Positions 15,148-23,539 are shown, counted from the first letter of the stretch. The stretch is 25,902 nt of DNA from Angelakisella sp. (GCA_022794295.1 JAAWEO010000010.1:1-25902), one strand, 5' to 3'. Notes: generated by a model from the letters alone, not told the origin. Numbers and translations: made by a program.

Positions 15148-17112
15148 ATGCCGGACACCTTTCAGCTGGTGTCGCCCTTTCAGCCCACCGGGGACCAGCC
15201 CCAGGCCATCGATGCCTTGGTGGAAAGCGTTCTTGCCGGAAACCGGGAGCAGATCCTAAAGGGGGTCACCGGCTCCGGAAAGACCTTTACCATGGCCAAC
15301 ATCATCCAGCGGCTGAACCGCCCCACCCTGATCCTGGCCCACAACAAAACCCTGGCGGCCCAGCTCTGCTCCGAATTCCGGGAGTTTTTCCCGAACAACG
15401 CGGTAGAATATTTTGTCTCCTACTACGACTACTACCAGCCCGAAGCCTATATCGCCTCTACAGATACCTATATCGAAAAGGACAGCGCCATCAATGACGA
15501 GATCGAGCGCCTGCGCCACTCTGCCACCTCGGCCCTGTCGGAACGCCGGGATGTGATCATTGTAGCCAGTGTCTCCTGTATCTACACCCTGGGCGACCCC
15601 ATCGACTACAAAAGCATGGTCATCTCCCTGCGGAAGGGGATGGAAAAGGAGCGGGACCAGCTGATCAAAAAGCTGGTGGAGCTCCAGTACGAGCGCAACG
15701 ACCTGAACTTTACCCGGAACAAATTCCGGGTGCGGGGGGATGTGGTGGAAATCTTCCCCGCCTATTCCGCCGACTCCGCCTACCGTGTGGAGTTTTTCGG
15801 GGACGAGATCGACCGCATTGCCGAGATCAACACCGTCACCGGGGAGGTCAAAAATTTCATCAGCCACCTGGCTATCTACCCCGCCTCCCACTACATCGTC
15901 CCCCGGGAGCGGATCCTGGAGGCGGTCCAGGAGATCCGCCAGGAGTGCGACCGGCGGGTGGAGTATTTCCGGGAAAACGGAAAGCTGATCGAGGCCCAGC
16001 GCATTGCGGAGCGCACCAACTACGATATGGAGATGCTCCTGGAGATCGGCTTCTGCAAGGGGATTGAAAACTATTCCCGGGTGTTGGCCGGAAGGGAGCC
16101 GGGAAGCACCCCCTGCACCCTGATGGACTATTTCCCCGAGGATTTCCTTATGTTCATTGACGAATCCCATGTCACTCTGCCCCAGGTGCGTGGGATGTAC
16201 GGCGGGGACCGCTCCCGGAAGGAAAATCTCATTCAGTTCGGTTTCCGTTTGCCCTCCGCCCTGGACAACCGCCCCCTGAACTTCGATGAATTTCAGGGAA
16301 AGCTGAACCAGGTGCTCTACGTCAGCGCCACCCCCGGGGCCATGGAGCGGCAGAACGGGGCCCCGGTGGTGGAGCAGGTGATCCGCCCCACCGGTCTTTT
16401 GGACCCGGAAATTGTGGTGCGCCCGGTGGAGGGACAGATCGATGACCTTCTCAGCGAGTGCAATGCCCGGTCCGCCAAGGGGGAGCGGGTGCTGGTGACC
16501 ACCCTGACCAAGAAGATGGCGGAAAATCTCACCGAGTACATGGAAAAAGCGGGAGTAAAGGTTCGATACATGCACCACGATGTGGATACCATCGAGCGGA
16601 TGGAGATCATCCGGGACCTGCGCCGGGGGGAGTTCGATGTCTTGGTGGGGATCAACCTTCTCCGGGAAGGCCTGGATATCCCGGAGGTCTCCCTGGTAGC
16701 CATTCTGGACGCCGACAAGGAGGGCTTCCTGCGAAGCGAGACCAGTCTGGTCCAGACCATCGGCCGGGCCGCCCGGAATGTGGAGGGCCGGGTCATCATG
16801 TACGCCGATTCGGTGACCGACTCCATGGAGCGGGCCATTAGCGAGACCTACCGCCGCCGGGAGATCCAGCAGCGGTATAACCAGGAGCACGGCATTACCC
16901 CCAAAAGCGTCAAGAAGGAGATCCGGGAGATTTTGGAGATCTCCACCAGCGAATCGGTGGACAAGCGGATGAAAAAGCAGATGAACCCCAGGGAACGGGA
17001 GGCGATGATCGCAAAGCTCACCGCCGAGATGCGGGACGCCGCCAAGATCCTGGAATTCGAGCACGCCGCTTATCTCCGGGACAAGATCCAGAAGCTGCGG
17101 GAAGAAAAGTAG
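15148..17112 (+). CDS. uvrB: UvrABC excinuclease subunit B
   Basis: Damage-verifying helicase-like subunit of nucleotide excision repair. It is loaded on damaged DNA by UvrA and then recruits UvrC. The 654-residue product has the family length. Visible: Walker A GVTGSGKT (39-46), the beta-hairpin region YYDYYQPEAYI (92-102) that inserts between the strands, the DEAD-like box IDESH, helicase motifs V/VI (LVGINLLREGLDIPEVSLV and QTIGRAARN), and a C-terminal UVR motif around AKILEFEHAAYLRDKI. The ATG at 15148 follows AAGGGGGAGAGAG. An upstream in-frame ATG at 15121 lies inside the LexA box and is rejected. uvrA follows 17 bases later. Confidence 0.98.
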   Translation: MPDTFQLVSPFQPTGDQPQAIDALVESVLAGNREQILKGVTGSGKTFTMANIIQRLNRPTLILAHNKTLAAQLCSEFREFFPNNAVEYFVSYYDYYQPEAYIASTDTYIEKDSAINDEIERLRHSATSALSERRDVIIVASVSCIYTLGDPIDYKSMVISLRKGMEKERDQLIKKLVELQYERNDLNFTRNKFRVRGDVVEIFPAYSADSAYRVEFFGDEIDRIAEINTVTGEVKNFISHLAIYPASHYIVPRERILEAVQEIRQECDRRVEYFRENGKLIEAQRIAERTNYDMEMLLEIGFCKGIENYSRVLAGREPGSTPCTLMDYFPEDFLMFIDESHVTLPQVRGMYGGDRSRKENLIQFGFRLPSALDNRPLNFDEFQGKLNQVLYVSATPGAMERQNGAPVVEQVIRPTGLLDPEIVVRPVEGQIDDLLSECNARSAKGERVLVTTLTKKMAENLTEYMEKAGVKVRYMHHDVDTIERMEIIRDLRRGEFDVLVGINLLREGLDIPEVSLVAILDADKEGFLRSETSLVQTIGRAARNVEGRVIMYADSVTDSMERAISETYRRREIQQRYNQEHGITPKSVKKEIREILEISTSESVDKRMKKQMNPREREAMIAKLTAEMRDAAKILEFEHAAYLRDKIQKLREEK

Positions 17113-17129
17113 CATAGGAGGAAATCAGT

Positions 17130-19961
17130 TTGGCAATCGACCAGATCATTATCAAAGGGGCCCGGGAAAACAACCTGAAAAATATAGACCTTTCTATCCC
17201 CCGGGACAAGCTCATTGTCTTTACCGGCCTTTCCGGTTCCGGCAAAACCTCTCTGGCCTTTGACACCATCTACGCCGATGGCCAGCGGCGGTATGTGGAA
17301 AGCCTTTCCTCCTACGCCCGGATGTTCCTGGGACAGATGGACAAGCCCGATGTGGATTCCATTGAGGGGCTTTCCCCGGCCATTTCCATTGACCAAAAGA
17401 CCACCTCCAAAAACCCCCGCTCCACGGTGGGTACCGTAACAGAGGTTTACGACTATCTCCGTCTGCTCTATGCCCGCATCGGCATCCCCCATTGCCCGGT
17501 CTGCGGCAGGGAGATCACCCAGCAGACGGTGGACCAGATTGTGGACAAGGTGATGGCCCTCCCCGAGGGGACCCGGATCCAGGTGATGGCCCCGGTGGTG
17601 CGCCGCCGGAAGGGGGAGCACCAGAAGGAATTTGAGGCCGCCCGCCGGGCCGGGTATGTCCGGGTGCGGGTGGACGGAAATCTTTACGAGCTCACCGAGA
17701 CCATCCAGCTGGAAAAGAACAAAAAGCACACCATCGAGGTGGTGGTGGACCGCCTGGTCATTAAGCCGGAGATCCGTTCCCGCCTCACCGATTCCATCGA
17801 AACCGCCTCCGGCCTTACCGGGGGCCTGGCCCTGGTGGATGTCATCGGCGGGGAGGAGATCCTCTTTTCCCAAAACTACTCCTGTCCCGATCACGACATC
17901 TCCATTGAGGAGCTGGCCCCCAGCATGTTCTCCTTTAATAACCCCCACGGCGCCTGCGAAAAGTGCACCGGCCTGGGGACCTTCCAGCGGGTGGACCCCG
18001 ACCTGGTGGTGGGGAACCGGGACCTCTCCCTGGCCCAGGGGGCCATCCGGGTCTCCGGCTGGAGCTACCAGGACGGAGGCATCGCCCGGATGTACTTTGA
18101 TGGCCTGTCCAAGCACTTTGACATCCCCCTGGATGTCCCGGTGAAGGAGCTCCCCCAGGCAAAGCTGGATATCATCCTTTACGGCACCCGGGGGGAGAAA
18201 TTCCGGATGGAACGGGAGACCGGAACCATGACCGGCAGCTACTACACCGATTTTGAGGGCATTGTCAACAACCTGGAGCGGCGCTTCCGGGAGACCAGCA
18301 GCGAATACGCCCGGTTTGAGCTGGGGAACTATATGACCGCAGTGGAGTGCCCTGTCTGTCACGGGGACCGGCTGAAAAAGACCATTCTGGCGGTGACCGT
18401 AGGGGGAAAGAACATTGCCGATTTCTGCAAGCTGTCGGTAAAGGAGGCCCTTCGCTTTACCGAGGAGCTGACCCTGACCCGCCAGCAGGAGCTGATCGCC
18501 GGGCAGATCATCAAGGAGATCCGTTCCCGCCTGGGATTTTTGGTCAATGTGGGGTTGGATTATCTCACCCTGTCCCGGTCCGCCGGAACCCTCTCCGGCG
18601 GGGAGAGCCAGCGCATCCGCCTTGCCACCCAGATCGGTTCCAGTCTGATGGGGGTGCTGTATATTCTGGACGAGCCCAGCATCGGCCTCCACCAGCGGGA
18701 CAATGACCGCCTTATTGACACCCTGAAGCATCTCCGGGACCAGGGGAACACCGTCATTGTAGTGGAGCATGACGAGGACACCATGCGCGCCTCCGACTAT
18801 ATTGTGGACGTAGGCCCCGGGGCCGGGGTCCACGGAGGGGAGATCGTATTTTCCGGCCCCCCCAGCAGCATCGAGGCCTGCAAAGAGTCGGTGACCGGCC
18901 AATTCCTCAGCGGGGCCCGCCGGGTGCCGGTGCCCAAGACCCGGCGCCCGGGGAACGGGTACTTCCTCCAGGTGCTGGGGGCCGCTGAACACAACCTCAA
19001 GGGGCTGGATGTCAAATTTCCCCTGGGGACCTTTATTGCGGTCACCGGTGTTTCCGGCTCGGGAAAGAGCAGTCTGGTCAACGAGATCCTGTACAAGAGT
19101 CTTTCCGCCTCCCTGAACCGCAGCCGGGCCCGGTCCGGGGCCCATCGGGAGATCCTGGGGGTGGAATATCTGGACAAGGTCATCAACATCGACCAGTCCC
19201 CCATTGGCAGGACCCCCAGGTCCAACCCGGCCACCTATACCGGCACCTTCACCGATATCCGGGAGGTGTTCGCCGCCACCAATGACGCCAAGATGCGGGG
19301 CTACAAGAGCAACCGTTTTTCCTTTAATGTAAAGGGGGGAAGGTGCGAGGCCTGCGAGGGAGACGGCATCATCAAGATCGAGATGCACTTCCTCCCCGAT
19401 GTCTTTGTCCCCTGTGAGGTGTGCAAGGGCCGCCGGTACAACCGGGAGACCCTGGAGGTCCATTATAAGGGCAAGAGCATCTACGACGTGCTGGAGATGA
19501 CAGTGGAGGAGGGACTGGCCTTCTTTGAAAATATCCCCAAGATCAAGCGGAAGCTCCAGACCCTTTACGATGTGGGGCTGGGATATGTAAAGATCGGCCA
19601 GCCGGCCACCACCCTTTCCGGCGGTGAGGCCCAGCGGGTGAAGCTGGCCACCGAGCTTTCCAAGCGGCCCACCGGTAAAACCGTCTATATCCTGGATGAG
19701 CCTACCACCGGCCTCCACGCCGCCGATGTTCAAAAATTGGTGGAGGTACTGCAAAAGTTTGTAGATACCGGTAATACTGTGATCGTCATCGAGCATAATA
19801 TGGACGTGATCAAAACCGCCGACCATATTATCGACCTGGGCCCCGAGGGCGGGGACAAGGGGGGGACCTTGGTCTGCTGCGGTACCCCGGAGGAAGTGGC
19901 GGCCTGTCCCGGCTCCTATACCGGGAAGTATCTGAAAAAGTATCTGGGTCTGGAAAAGTAG
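17130..19961 (+). CDS. uvrA: UvrABC excinuclease subunit A
   Basis: Damage-recognition ATPase of nucleotide excision repair; it forms a dimer, scans DNA and delivers UvrB. The 943 residues include two ABC modules: Walker A GLSGSGKT (33-40), signature LSGGESQRIRL with ILDEPSIGLH, then a second Walker A GVSGSGKSS, LSGGEAQRVKL and ILDEPTTGLH. The C-terminal zinc finger is canonical (Cys739, 742, 762, 765). The N-terminal finger reads C-x2-H...C-x2-C (Cys252, His255, Cys276, Cys279) instead of four cysteines. The start is TTG at 17130, set by AGGAGG (17116-17121) eight bases before it. Co-transcribed with uvrB. No clear terminator follows. Confidence 0.98.
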   Translation: MAIDQIIIKGARENNLKNIDLSIPRDKLIVFTGLSGSGKTSLAFDTIYADGQRRYVESLSSYARMFLGQMDKPDVDSIEGLSPAISIDQKTTSKNPRSTVGTVTEVYDYLRLLYARIGIPHCPVCGREITQQTVDQIVDKVMALPEGTRIQVMAPVVRRRKGEHQKEFEAARRAGYVRVRVDGNLYELTETIQLEKNKKHTIEVVVDRLVIKPEIRSRLTDSIETASGLTGGLALVDVIGGEEILFSQNYSCPDHDISIEELAPSMFSFNNPHGACEKCTGLGTFQRVDPDLVVGNRDLSLAQGAIRVSGWSYQDGGIARMYFDGLSKHFDIPLDVPVKELPQAKLDIILYGTRGEKFRMERETGTMTGSYYTDFEGIVNNLERRFRETSSEYARFELGNYMTAVECPVCHGDRLKKTILAVTVGGKNIADFCKLSVKEALRFTEELTLTRQQELIAGQIIKEIRSRLGFLVNVGLDYLTLSRSAGTLSGGESQRIRLATQIGSSLMGVLYILDEPSIGLHQRDNDRLIDTLKHLRDQGNTVIVVEHDEDTMRASDYIVDVGPGAGVHGGEIVFSGPPSSIEACKESVTGQFLSGARRVPVPKTRRPGNGYFLQVLGAAEHNLKGLDVKFPLGTFIAVTGVSGSGKSSLVNEILYKSLSASLNRSRARSGAHREILGVEYLDKVINIDQSPIGRTPRSNPATYTGTFTDIREVFAATNDAKMRGYKSNRFSFNVKGGRCEACEGDGIIKIEMHFLPDVFVPCEVCKGRRYNRETLEVHYKGKSIYDVLEMTVEEGLAFFENIPKIKRKLQTLYDVGLGYVKIGQPATTLSGGEAQRVKLATELSKRPTGKTVYILDEPTTGLHAADVQKLVEVLQKFVDTGNTVIVIEHNMDVIKTADHIIDLGPEGGDKGGTLVCCGTPEEVAACPGSYTGKYLKKYLGLEK

Positions 19962-20098
19962 CTTTTTACGGGATCCGTCTGTTTTGTTGGGCAGGCGGAC
20001 CCTGTTCCGTGGAAACAGGCCGCTGCCCGCAGTTTGTACAGGAAATGACCGGGATTTGCCCTGCTTTTGTGGCAAAGGGAAGAATTTTCCAAAGTCCC

Positions 20099-20128
20099 TT
20101 TACATAACTATACTAATATGGTATAGTT
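20099..20128 (+). promoter_or_regulatory. Promoter and inverted-repeat operator of the rubredoxin-fprA pair
   Basis: TTTACA (20099-20104), 17 bases, TATAGT (20122-20127) with an extended TGG. A perfect inverted repeat AACTATAC (20106-20113), seven bases, GTATAGTT (20121-20128) fills the spacer and covers the -10, where a bound repressor would block polymerase. Confidence 0.7.
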
Positions 20129-20170
20129 TAATTAGCCCAAATGGCAAATGTAAGAAAGGAGAAATGAAAA

Positions 20171-20329
20171 ATGGCAAAGTATGTCTGCACCGTATGTGGT
20201 TTTGTTTATGACGAGGCGGAGGGCCATCCCGACAGCGGCATCGCCCCCGGCACCAAATGGGAGGATGTTCCCGAGGACTTCACCTGCCCCCTCTGCGGCG
20301 TAGGGAAGGATCAGTTCGAGCAGGAGTAA
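20171..20329 (+). CDS. rd: Rubredoxin
   Basis: Small cytoplasmic electron carrier with one iron held by four cysteines. The 52-residue product shows both ligand knuckles, C-T-V-C-G (6-10) and C-P-L-C-G (39-43), plus the family's GFVYDEAEG and PGTKWEDVPEDF. AAAGGAG (20155-20161) is nine bases before the ATG. The flavodiiron protein gene begins 31 bases after its stop. In anaerobes rubredoxin passes electrons from NADH:rubredoxin reductase to flavodiiron proteins, which reduce oxygen to water or NO to N2O, so the pair is very probably one oxygen/NO-defence operon. Confidence 0.97.
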   Translation: MAKYVCTVCGFVYDEAEGHPDSGIAPGTKWEDVPEDFTCPLCGVGKDQFEQE

Positions 20330-20360
20330 GAAAAACAGGACAGAAGCGGAGGTGGTTCCC

Positions 20361-21554
20361 ATGAAGCAGATCACAGAAGGGATCTATGAGGTAGGCGCCC
20401 TGAACCCTGCCATGCGGGTGTTCGATATTGTAATGGAGACCGATTACGGCACCTCCTATAATTCCTATTTGGTAAAGGGCCGGGAGAAGACCGCGCTGAT
20501 CGATGTTTGCCACAGAAGCTTTTTCGGACCTTATTTGGCAAATATCCGGGAGGTCTGTGACCCCAAGAGCATTGACTATATCGTCCTGAACCACAACGAG
20601 CCGGATCATACTGGTGCCCTGGCGGAGCTGCTGCCGGAATTGGGGGAGGTCACCATCTATACCTCCCAGGCGGGGTCTATTTATATCAAGGCCATCACCA
20701 ACCGCCAGGACCTGAATATCCACGTGGTAAAGGATGGGGAGACCCTGGACCTGGGGGGAAAGACCCTCCGGTTTCTCTCCGCCCCCTTCCTCCACTGGCC
20801 CGATTCCATCTTCACCTACCTACCGGAGGACAAGGTGGTTTTCACCTGCGATTTTCTGGGAGCCCACTACGCGGAGCCCTATTTGTTTGACTACAATGTC
20901 ACCTATTTGGAAAAGTACAGCAAGGCGTTTCGCGGGTACTATGACGCCATCTTCGGGCCCTTCAAGAAGTATGTCCGGGCAGGGCTTGAAAAGCTGGATC
21001 AGCTGGATTTTGATATGGTGCTGCCCAGCCACGGCCCTGTGCTGACCACCGACACCTTGCTGGAAACGGCCATTGCCAGATACCGCACCTGGAGCGCCTC
21101 AGTTCAGCGGGAGAAGAAGCTGGTGCCCGTCTTTTACACCAGCGCCTACGGCAACACCAAGCAGCTGGCCGTTGAGGTGATGCAGGGCGTTCGCAGCAGG
21201 CAGGATGTGGAGGTGCGCCTCTGCGATATCATCGACTATCCTATGGCGGAGATGCGCGCCCTCCTTAATGAGTGTGACGCTTTCGCCATCGGTACCCCCA
21301 CTATCAACCGGGACGCGGTGCCCCCGGTGTGGGAGCTGCTTGCCGGGATGGATGCCATCAACAGCGCGAAACGTCCCTGTGTTGTTTTTGGCTCCTATGG
21401 CTGGAGCGGGGAGGGCTGTCCCAATGTGGCGGCACGGCTCCAGTCCCTGAAATGCAGCTTGCTGGAGGAGCCCCTTCGTGTGACCTTTGTCCCCACCCAG
21501 GAGGATCTGGAAAAGGCCAGGGCTCTGGGGGTCCGCCTTGGGGAAGCGATCTGA
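20361..21554 (+). CDS. fprA: Flavodiiron protein (oxygen/NO reductase)
   Basis: 397-residue soluble enzyme that reduces oxygen to water (or NO to N2O) with electrons from rubredoxin. The N-terminal metallo-beta-lactamase-like domain keeps all diiron ligands: His78, Glu80, Asp82, His83 (LNHNEPDHTG), His145, Asp164 and His224. The C-terminal flavodoxin-like domain (from about 257) has the FMN phosphate loop TSAYGNTKQ. No extra rubredoxin or reductase domain is fused, so it is the class A type. The ATG at 20361 lies eight bases after GGAGG (20348-20352); a GTG at 20352 overlaps that site and is rejected. A hairpin terminator follows. Confidence 0.95.
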   Translation: MKQITEGIYEVGALNPAMRVFDIVMETDYGTSYNSYLVKGREKTALIDVCHRSFFGPYLANIREVCDPKSIDYIVLNHNEPDHTGALAELLPELGEVTIYTSQAGSIYIKAITNRQDLNIHVVKDGETLDLGGKTLRFLSAPFLHWPDSIFTYLPEDKVVFTCDFLGAHYAEPYLFDYNVTYLEKYSKAFRGYYDAIFGPFKKYVRAGLEKLDQLDFDMVLPSHGPVLTTDTLLETAIARYRTWSASVQREKKLVPVFYTSAYGNTKQLAVEVMQGVRSRQDVEVRLCDIIDYPMAEMRALLNECDAFAIGTPTINRDAVPPVWELLAGMDAINSAKRPCVVFGSYGWSGEGCPNVAARLQSLKCSLLEEPLRVTFVPTQEDLEKARALGVRLGEAI

Positions 21555-21571
21555 GCCGCTATTCCAAAACA

Positions 21572-21605
21572 GAGCCGGCAGGTATTTTCCTGCCGGCTCC
21601 GTTTC
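21572..21605 (+). terminator. Terminator of rubredoxin-fprA
   Basis: GAGCCGGCAGG (21572-21582) pairs perfectly with CCTGCCGGCTC (21589-21599), six-base loop, followed by a modest T run. Confidence 0.75.
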
Positions 21606-21713
21606 TGTCTATGAGAAGGTGGAAAAAACCGGTATTTTTCCCTTCGGGGAGAAAAAAACGGCTTTCGGAAGGGATATTTTTGTAAAAAAGAGGGGGAAAG
21701 ATCAGATTACACC

Positions 21714-21743
21714 TTGCATCACAGGGGTAACATATGGTAGAAT
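21714..21743 (+). promoter_or_regulatory. efp promoter
   Basis: TTGCAT (21714-21719), 18 bases, TAGAAT (21738-21743) with an extended TGG. Confidence 0.55.
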
Positions 21744-21785
21744 AGCTGAGATAGAGTTACATCATTGACTAGGAGGTAACAGTTT

Positions 21786-22343
21786 ATGATTTCTGCCGGA
21801 GAGTTTCGGAATGGCGCCACCTTCGATATGGAGGGCAGCGTTTATTCCATCATCGAGTTTCAGCATGTAAAGCCCGGAAAGGGTGCCGCCTTTGTGCGCA
21901 CCAAGATCCGCAATGTCATTACCGGTGCCGTGACCGAGCGCACCTTCAGCCCCACTGAAAAGTACCCTGTGGCAATGATCGAGCGCAAGGATATGGAATA
22001 CCTGTACAACGACGGGGATCTTTATTACTTTATGGACAGCGAGACCTATGAGAACCTGCCCATCAATGCCTCGGTGCTGGGGGACAACTTTAAGTTTGTC
22101 AAGGAGAACACAGTGGTGAAGGTTCTTTCCTACAAGGGCTCTGTCTTTGGCGTGGAGCCCCCCAACTTTATGGAGCTCACCGTCACCAAGACCGACCCCG
22201 GCTTTGCAGGCAACACCGCCACCAACGCCACCAAGCCCGCCACCCTGGAGACCGGGGCGGAGATTAAGGTGCCCCTGTTTGTCAACGAGGGGGACCGCAT
22301 CCGTGTAGACACCCGTACCGGCGAGTACATGGAAAGAGCGTAA
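21786..22343 (+). CDS. efp: Translation elongation factor P
   Basis: Binds stalled ribosomes between the P and E sites and relieves arrest at proline runs. The 185-residue product has the usual three beta-barrel domains: a KOW-like N-terminal domain, the central OB domain with YLYNDGDLYYFMD, and the C-terminal OB domain with NATKPATLETGAEIKVPLFVNEGD. The tip residue that contacts the tRNA is Lys32 in HVKPGKGAAF, the same residue type and number as in B. subtilis EF-P, where it is 5-aminopentanolylated. No modification gene (epmA/epmB type) is nearby. AGGAGG lies about nine bases before the ATG. The CD1247-like gene follows and may be co-transcribed. Confidence 0.97.
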   Translation: MISAGEFRNGATFDMEGSVYSIIEFQHVKPGKGAAFVRTKIRNVITGAVTERTFSPTEKYPVAMIERKDMEYLYNDGDLYYFMDSETYENLPINASVLGDNFKFVKENTVVKVLSYKGSVFGVEPPNFMELTVTKTDPGFAGNTATNATKPATLETGAEIKVPLFVNEGDRIRVDTRTGEYMERA

Positions 22344-22385
22344 GCAAAAACCGAAAAGGCGCTGAAAAATAGGAGGATTTCCAAA

Positions 22386-22817
22386 ATGATGACCATTACC
22401 GAGAAAGTGGCCTACCTGAAGGGGCTGGCCGAGGGCATGAAGATGGACAGCTCCACCAATGAGGGGAAGCTGCTCCTGGCAGTGATCGATACCCTGGACG
22501 ACATCGCCCTTACCGTCTCCGATCTGGAGGACACCGTGGCGGAGCTTTCCGCCCAGGTGGACGAGATTGATGACGACCTGGGCGAAGTGGAGGAGGACCT
22601 CTACGGCGACGAGGACGAGGACTGCGGCTGTGACGGCGAGGACTTCGACGACACCCTTTACGAGGTGGAGTGCCCCAACTGCGGGGATGTCATCTGCCTG
22701 GATGAGGAGATGCTGGACGAGGGGGAGATCGACTGCCCCAACTGCGGCGAAAAGCTGGAGTTCGACTTCGAGGATGGGGACGAGCCCTGCGGCTGCGGCC
22801 ATCATCACGAGGACTAA
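22386..22817 (+). CDS. CD1247-like acidic zinc-ribbon protein
   Basis: 143 residues. The N-terminal part (MTITEKVAYLKGLAEGMKMD...LLLAVIDTLDDIA) matches the CD1247 N-terminal domain found widely in Clostridia. A very acidic coiled region follows (about 45-79), then a zinc ribbon with CPNCG twice (Cys96/99 and Cys117/120). An outer set of Cys80, Cys82, Cys135 and Cys137 and a HHH near the end could bind a second metal. The role is unknown; placement after efp hints at translation but proves nothing. AGGAGG (22371-22376) is nine bases before the ATG at 22386. Its TAA stop is also the first bases of a repeat element. Confidence 0.82.
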   Translation: MMTITEKVAYLKGLAEGMKMDSSTNEGKLLLAVIDTLDDIALTVSDLEDTVAELSAQVDEIDDDLGEVEEDLYGDEDEDCGCDGEDFDDTLYEVECPNCGDVICLDEEMLDEGEIDCPNCGEKLEFDFEDGDEPCGCGHHHED

Positions 22818-22880
22818 GAGCCCATTCAAGACTTCTCGCATTCTGCATGCTTGGAGATCTTGAATAAGGTCTCTAAGAGC
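22814..22880. repeat. Short copy of the palindromic element
   Basis: It has the same ends as the element at 11118-11287: TAAGAGCCCATTCAAGA at the left, and GCATGCTTGGAGATCTTGAATA at the right (one mismatch to the other copy over 22 bases). The roughly 100-base centre is missing. The 8-base word CTAAGAGC occurs at both outer edges (22814-22821 and 22873-22880) in direct orientation. It starts at the stop codon of the zinc-ribbon gene. Confidence 0.75.
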
Positions 22881-22902
22881 AGAAACATTCCGAAACAATA
22901 CA

Positions 22903-22932
22903 GGGCGGTCGCATAGCAATATACGGCCGCCC
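22903..22932 (+). other. Hairpin in the Rnf-operon leader
   Basis: GGGCGGTCG (22903-22911) pairs with CGGCCGCCC (22924-22932) with one G-T pair and a 12-base loop. No T run follows, so a structural or regulatory role is more likely than termination. Confidence 0.4.
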
Positions 22933-22962
22933 GGCGATTGTCCCGCCGGAAAAGGAACAGAC

Positions 22963-23009
22963 ATGAAACAAGCCCCCTGGGGCATTTAATGGGGAGTGTG
23001 GAACAGTGA
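22963..23009 (+). other. Two tiny overlapping reading frames before the Gx gene
   Basis: ATG at 22963 (AAAAGGA six bases upstream) encodes MKQAPWGI and stops at TAA 22987-22989. That TAA overlaps an ATG (TAATG) encoding MGSVEQ, whose TGA overlaps the GTG start of the next gene (GTGA, 23006-23009). The chain could couple translation into the membrane protein gene. It may also be chance. Confidence 0.3.
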
Positions 23010-23539
23010 AGGGAAGAAGGACCGGAGCGGCGGCAGAGGTGGCCCTGATGGGGATGCTTTTTGCCATGGCGATGGCCCTCAGCTTTGCAGAATCGCTGCT
23101 TCCGGTGTTTCCCATGCTCCCGCCGGGATTTAAGCTGGGGCTTTCCAACATCATCACCATGTATACCCTTTTCATCCTGGGTACAAAGAAGGGGTTTGCC
23201 ATTGCGGTGATGAAGTCGGTGTTCGTTCTCCTTACCCGGGCGCCTATGGCGGCCTATCTCAGCCTTTGCGGCGGCATTTTGTCGGTAGCCGCTATGGCCC
23301 TGGCCGCAAAGCTGCGGCCCTTGGGGGAGGACTACATGCTTCTCAGCGTCATTGGGGCTCTGGCTCATAACCTGGGGCAGCTTCTGGCGTCGGTGACCTA
23401 TACAAGCACCGTGATGTTTTATTATCTTCCGGTCCTTGTGGTTTCCGGGGTAGTGATGGGGATTATCACTGGGGTGGTTCTCAAGGTGGTAATGCCCTAT
23501 ATCAATAAAATAGGGGCCTTTCCCAGATCCCCGCATTAA
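23006..23539 (+). CDS. Gx transporter / heptaprenyl diphosphate synthase component I-like membrane protein
   Basis: 177-residue membrane protein with about five hydrophobic segments. It has the family pattern EVALMGMLFAMAMALSFAESLLP, then PGFKLGLSNIITMYTLFILG, then a C-terminal pair. Databases call this family Gx transporter or HepPP synthase component I, but its ECF-like fold suggests a transport component, not a prenyl synthase; no catalytic motif is present. Genes of this type often sit beside rnf operons in Clostridia, as here, and a link to flavin or quinone supply for Rnf is speculation. The start is GTG at 23006 with GGGGAG upstream; it overlaps the stop of a tiny frame. Confidence 0.8.
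   Translation: MKGRRTGAAAEVALMGMLFAMAMALSFAESLLPVFPMLPPGFKLGLSNIITMYTLFILGTKKGFAIAVMKSVFVLLTRAPMAAYLSLCGGILSVAAMALAAKLRPLGEDYMLLSVIGALAHNLGQLLASVTYTSTVMFYYLPVLVVSGVVMGIITGVVLKVVMPYINKIGAFPRSPH

Noticed and set aside
15256..17115. A 619-codon minus-strand frame opposite uvrB
   Set aside because: Same reason: antisense of a certain gene with no start signal. The long minus frames opposite gdhA (170-1675), ilvE (1656-3083), spoIVA (5175-6437), efp (21762-22985) and rnfC (23657-25378) are rejected likewise.
19971..20035. Possible terminator after uvrA
   Set aside because: The imperfect stems (GGATCCG...CGGACCC and CCTGTT...AACAGG) have no T run, so I could not support a terminator call.
17070..20075. 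A 1001-codon open frame on the minus strand opposite uvrA
   Set aside because: Mirror frame created by high-GC codon bias. It has no ribosome site, its composition is Gly/His/Leu/Val-rich as in antisense frames, and uvrA on the plus strand is certain.
23006..23539. Heptaprenyl diphosphate synthase enzyme
   Set aside because: The family name is historical. The protein is almost entirely membrane-spanning and lacks the DDxxD motifs of prenyl synthases.
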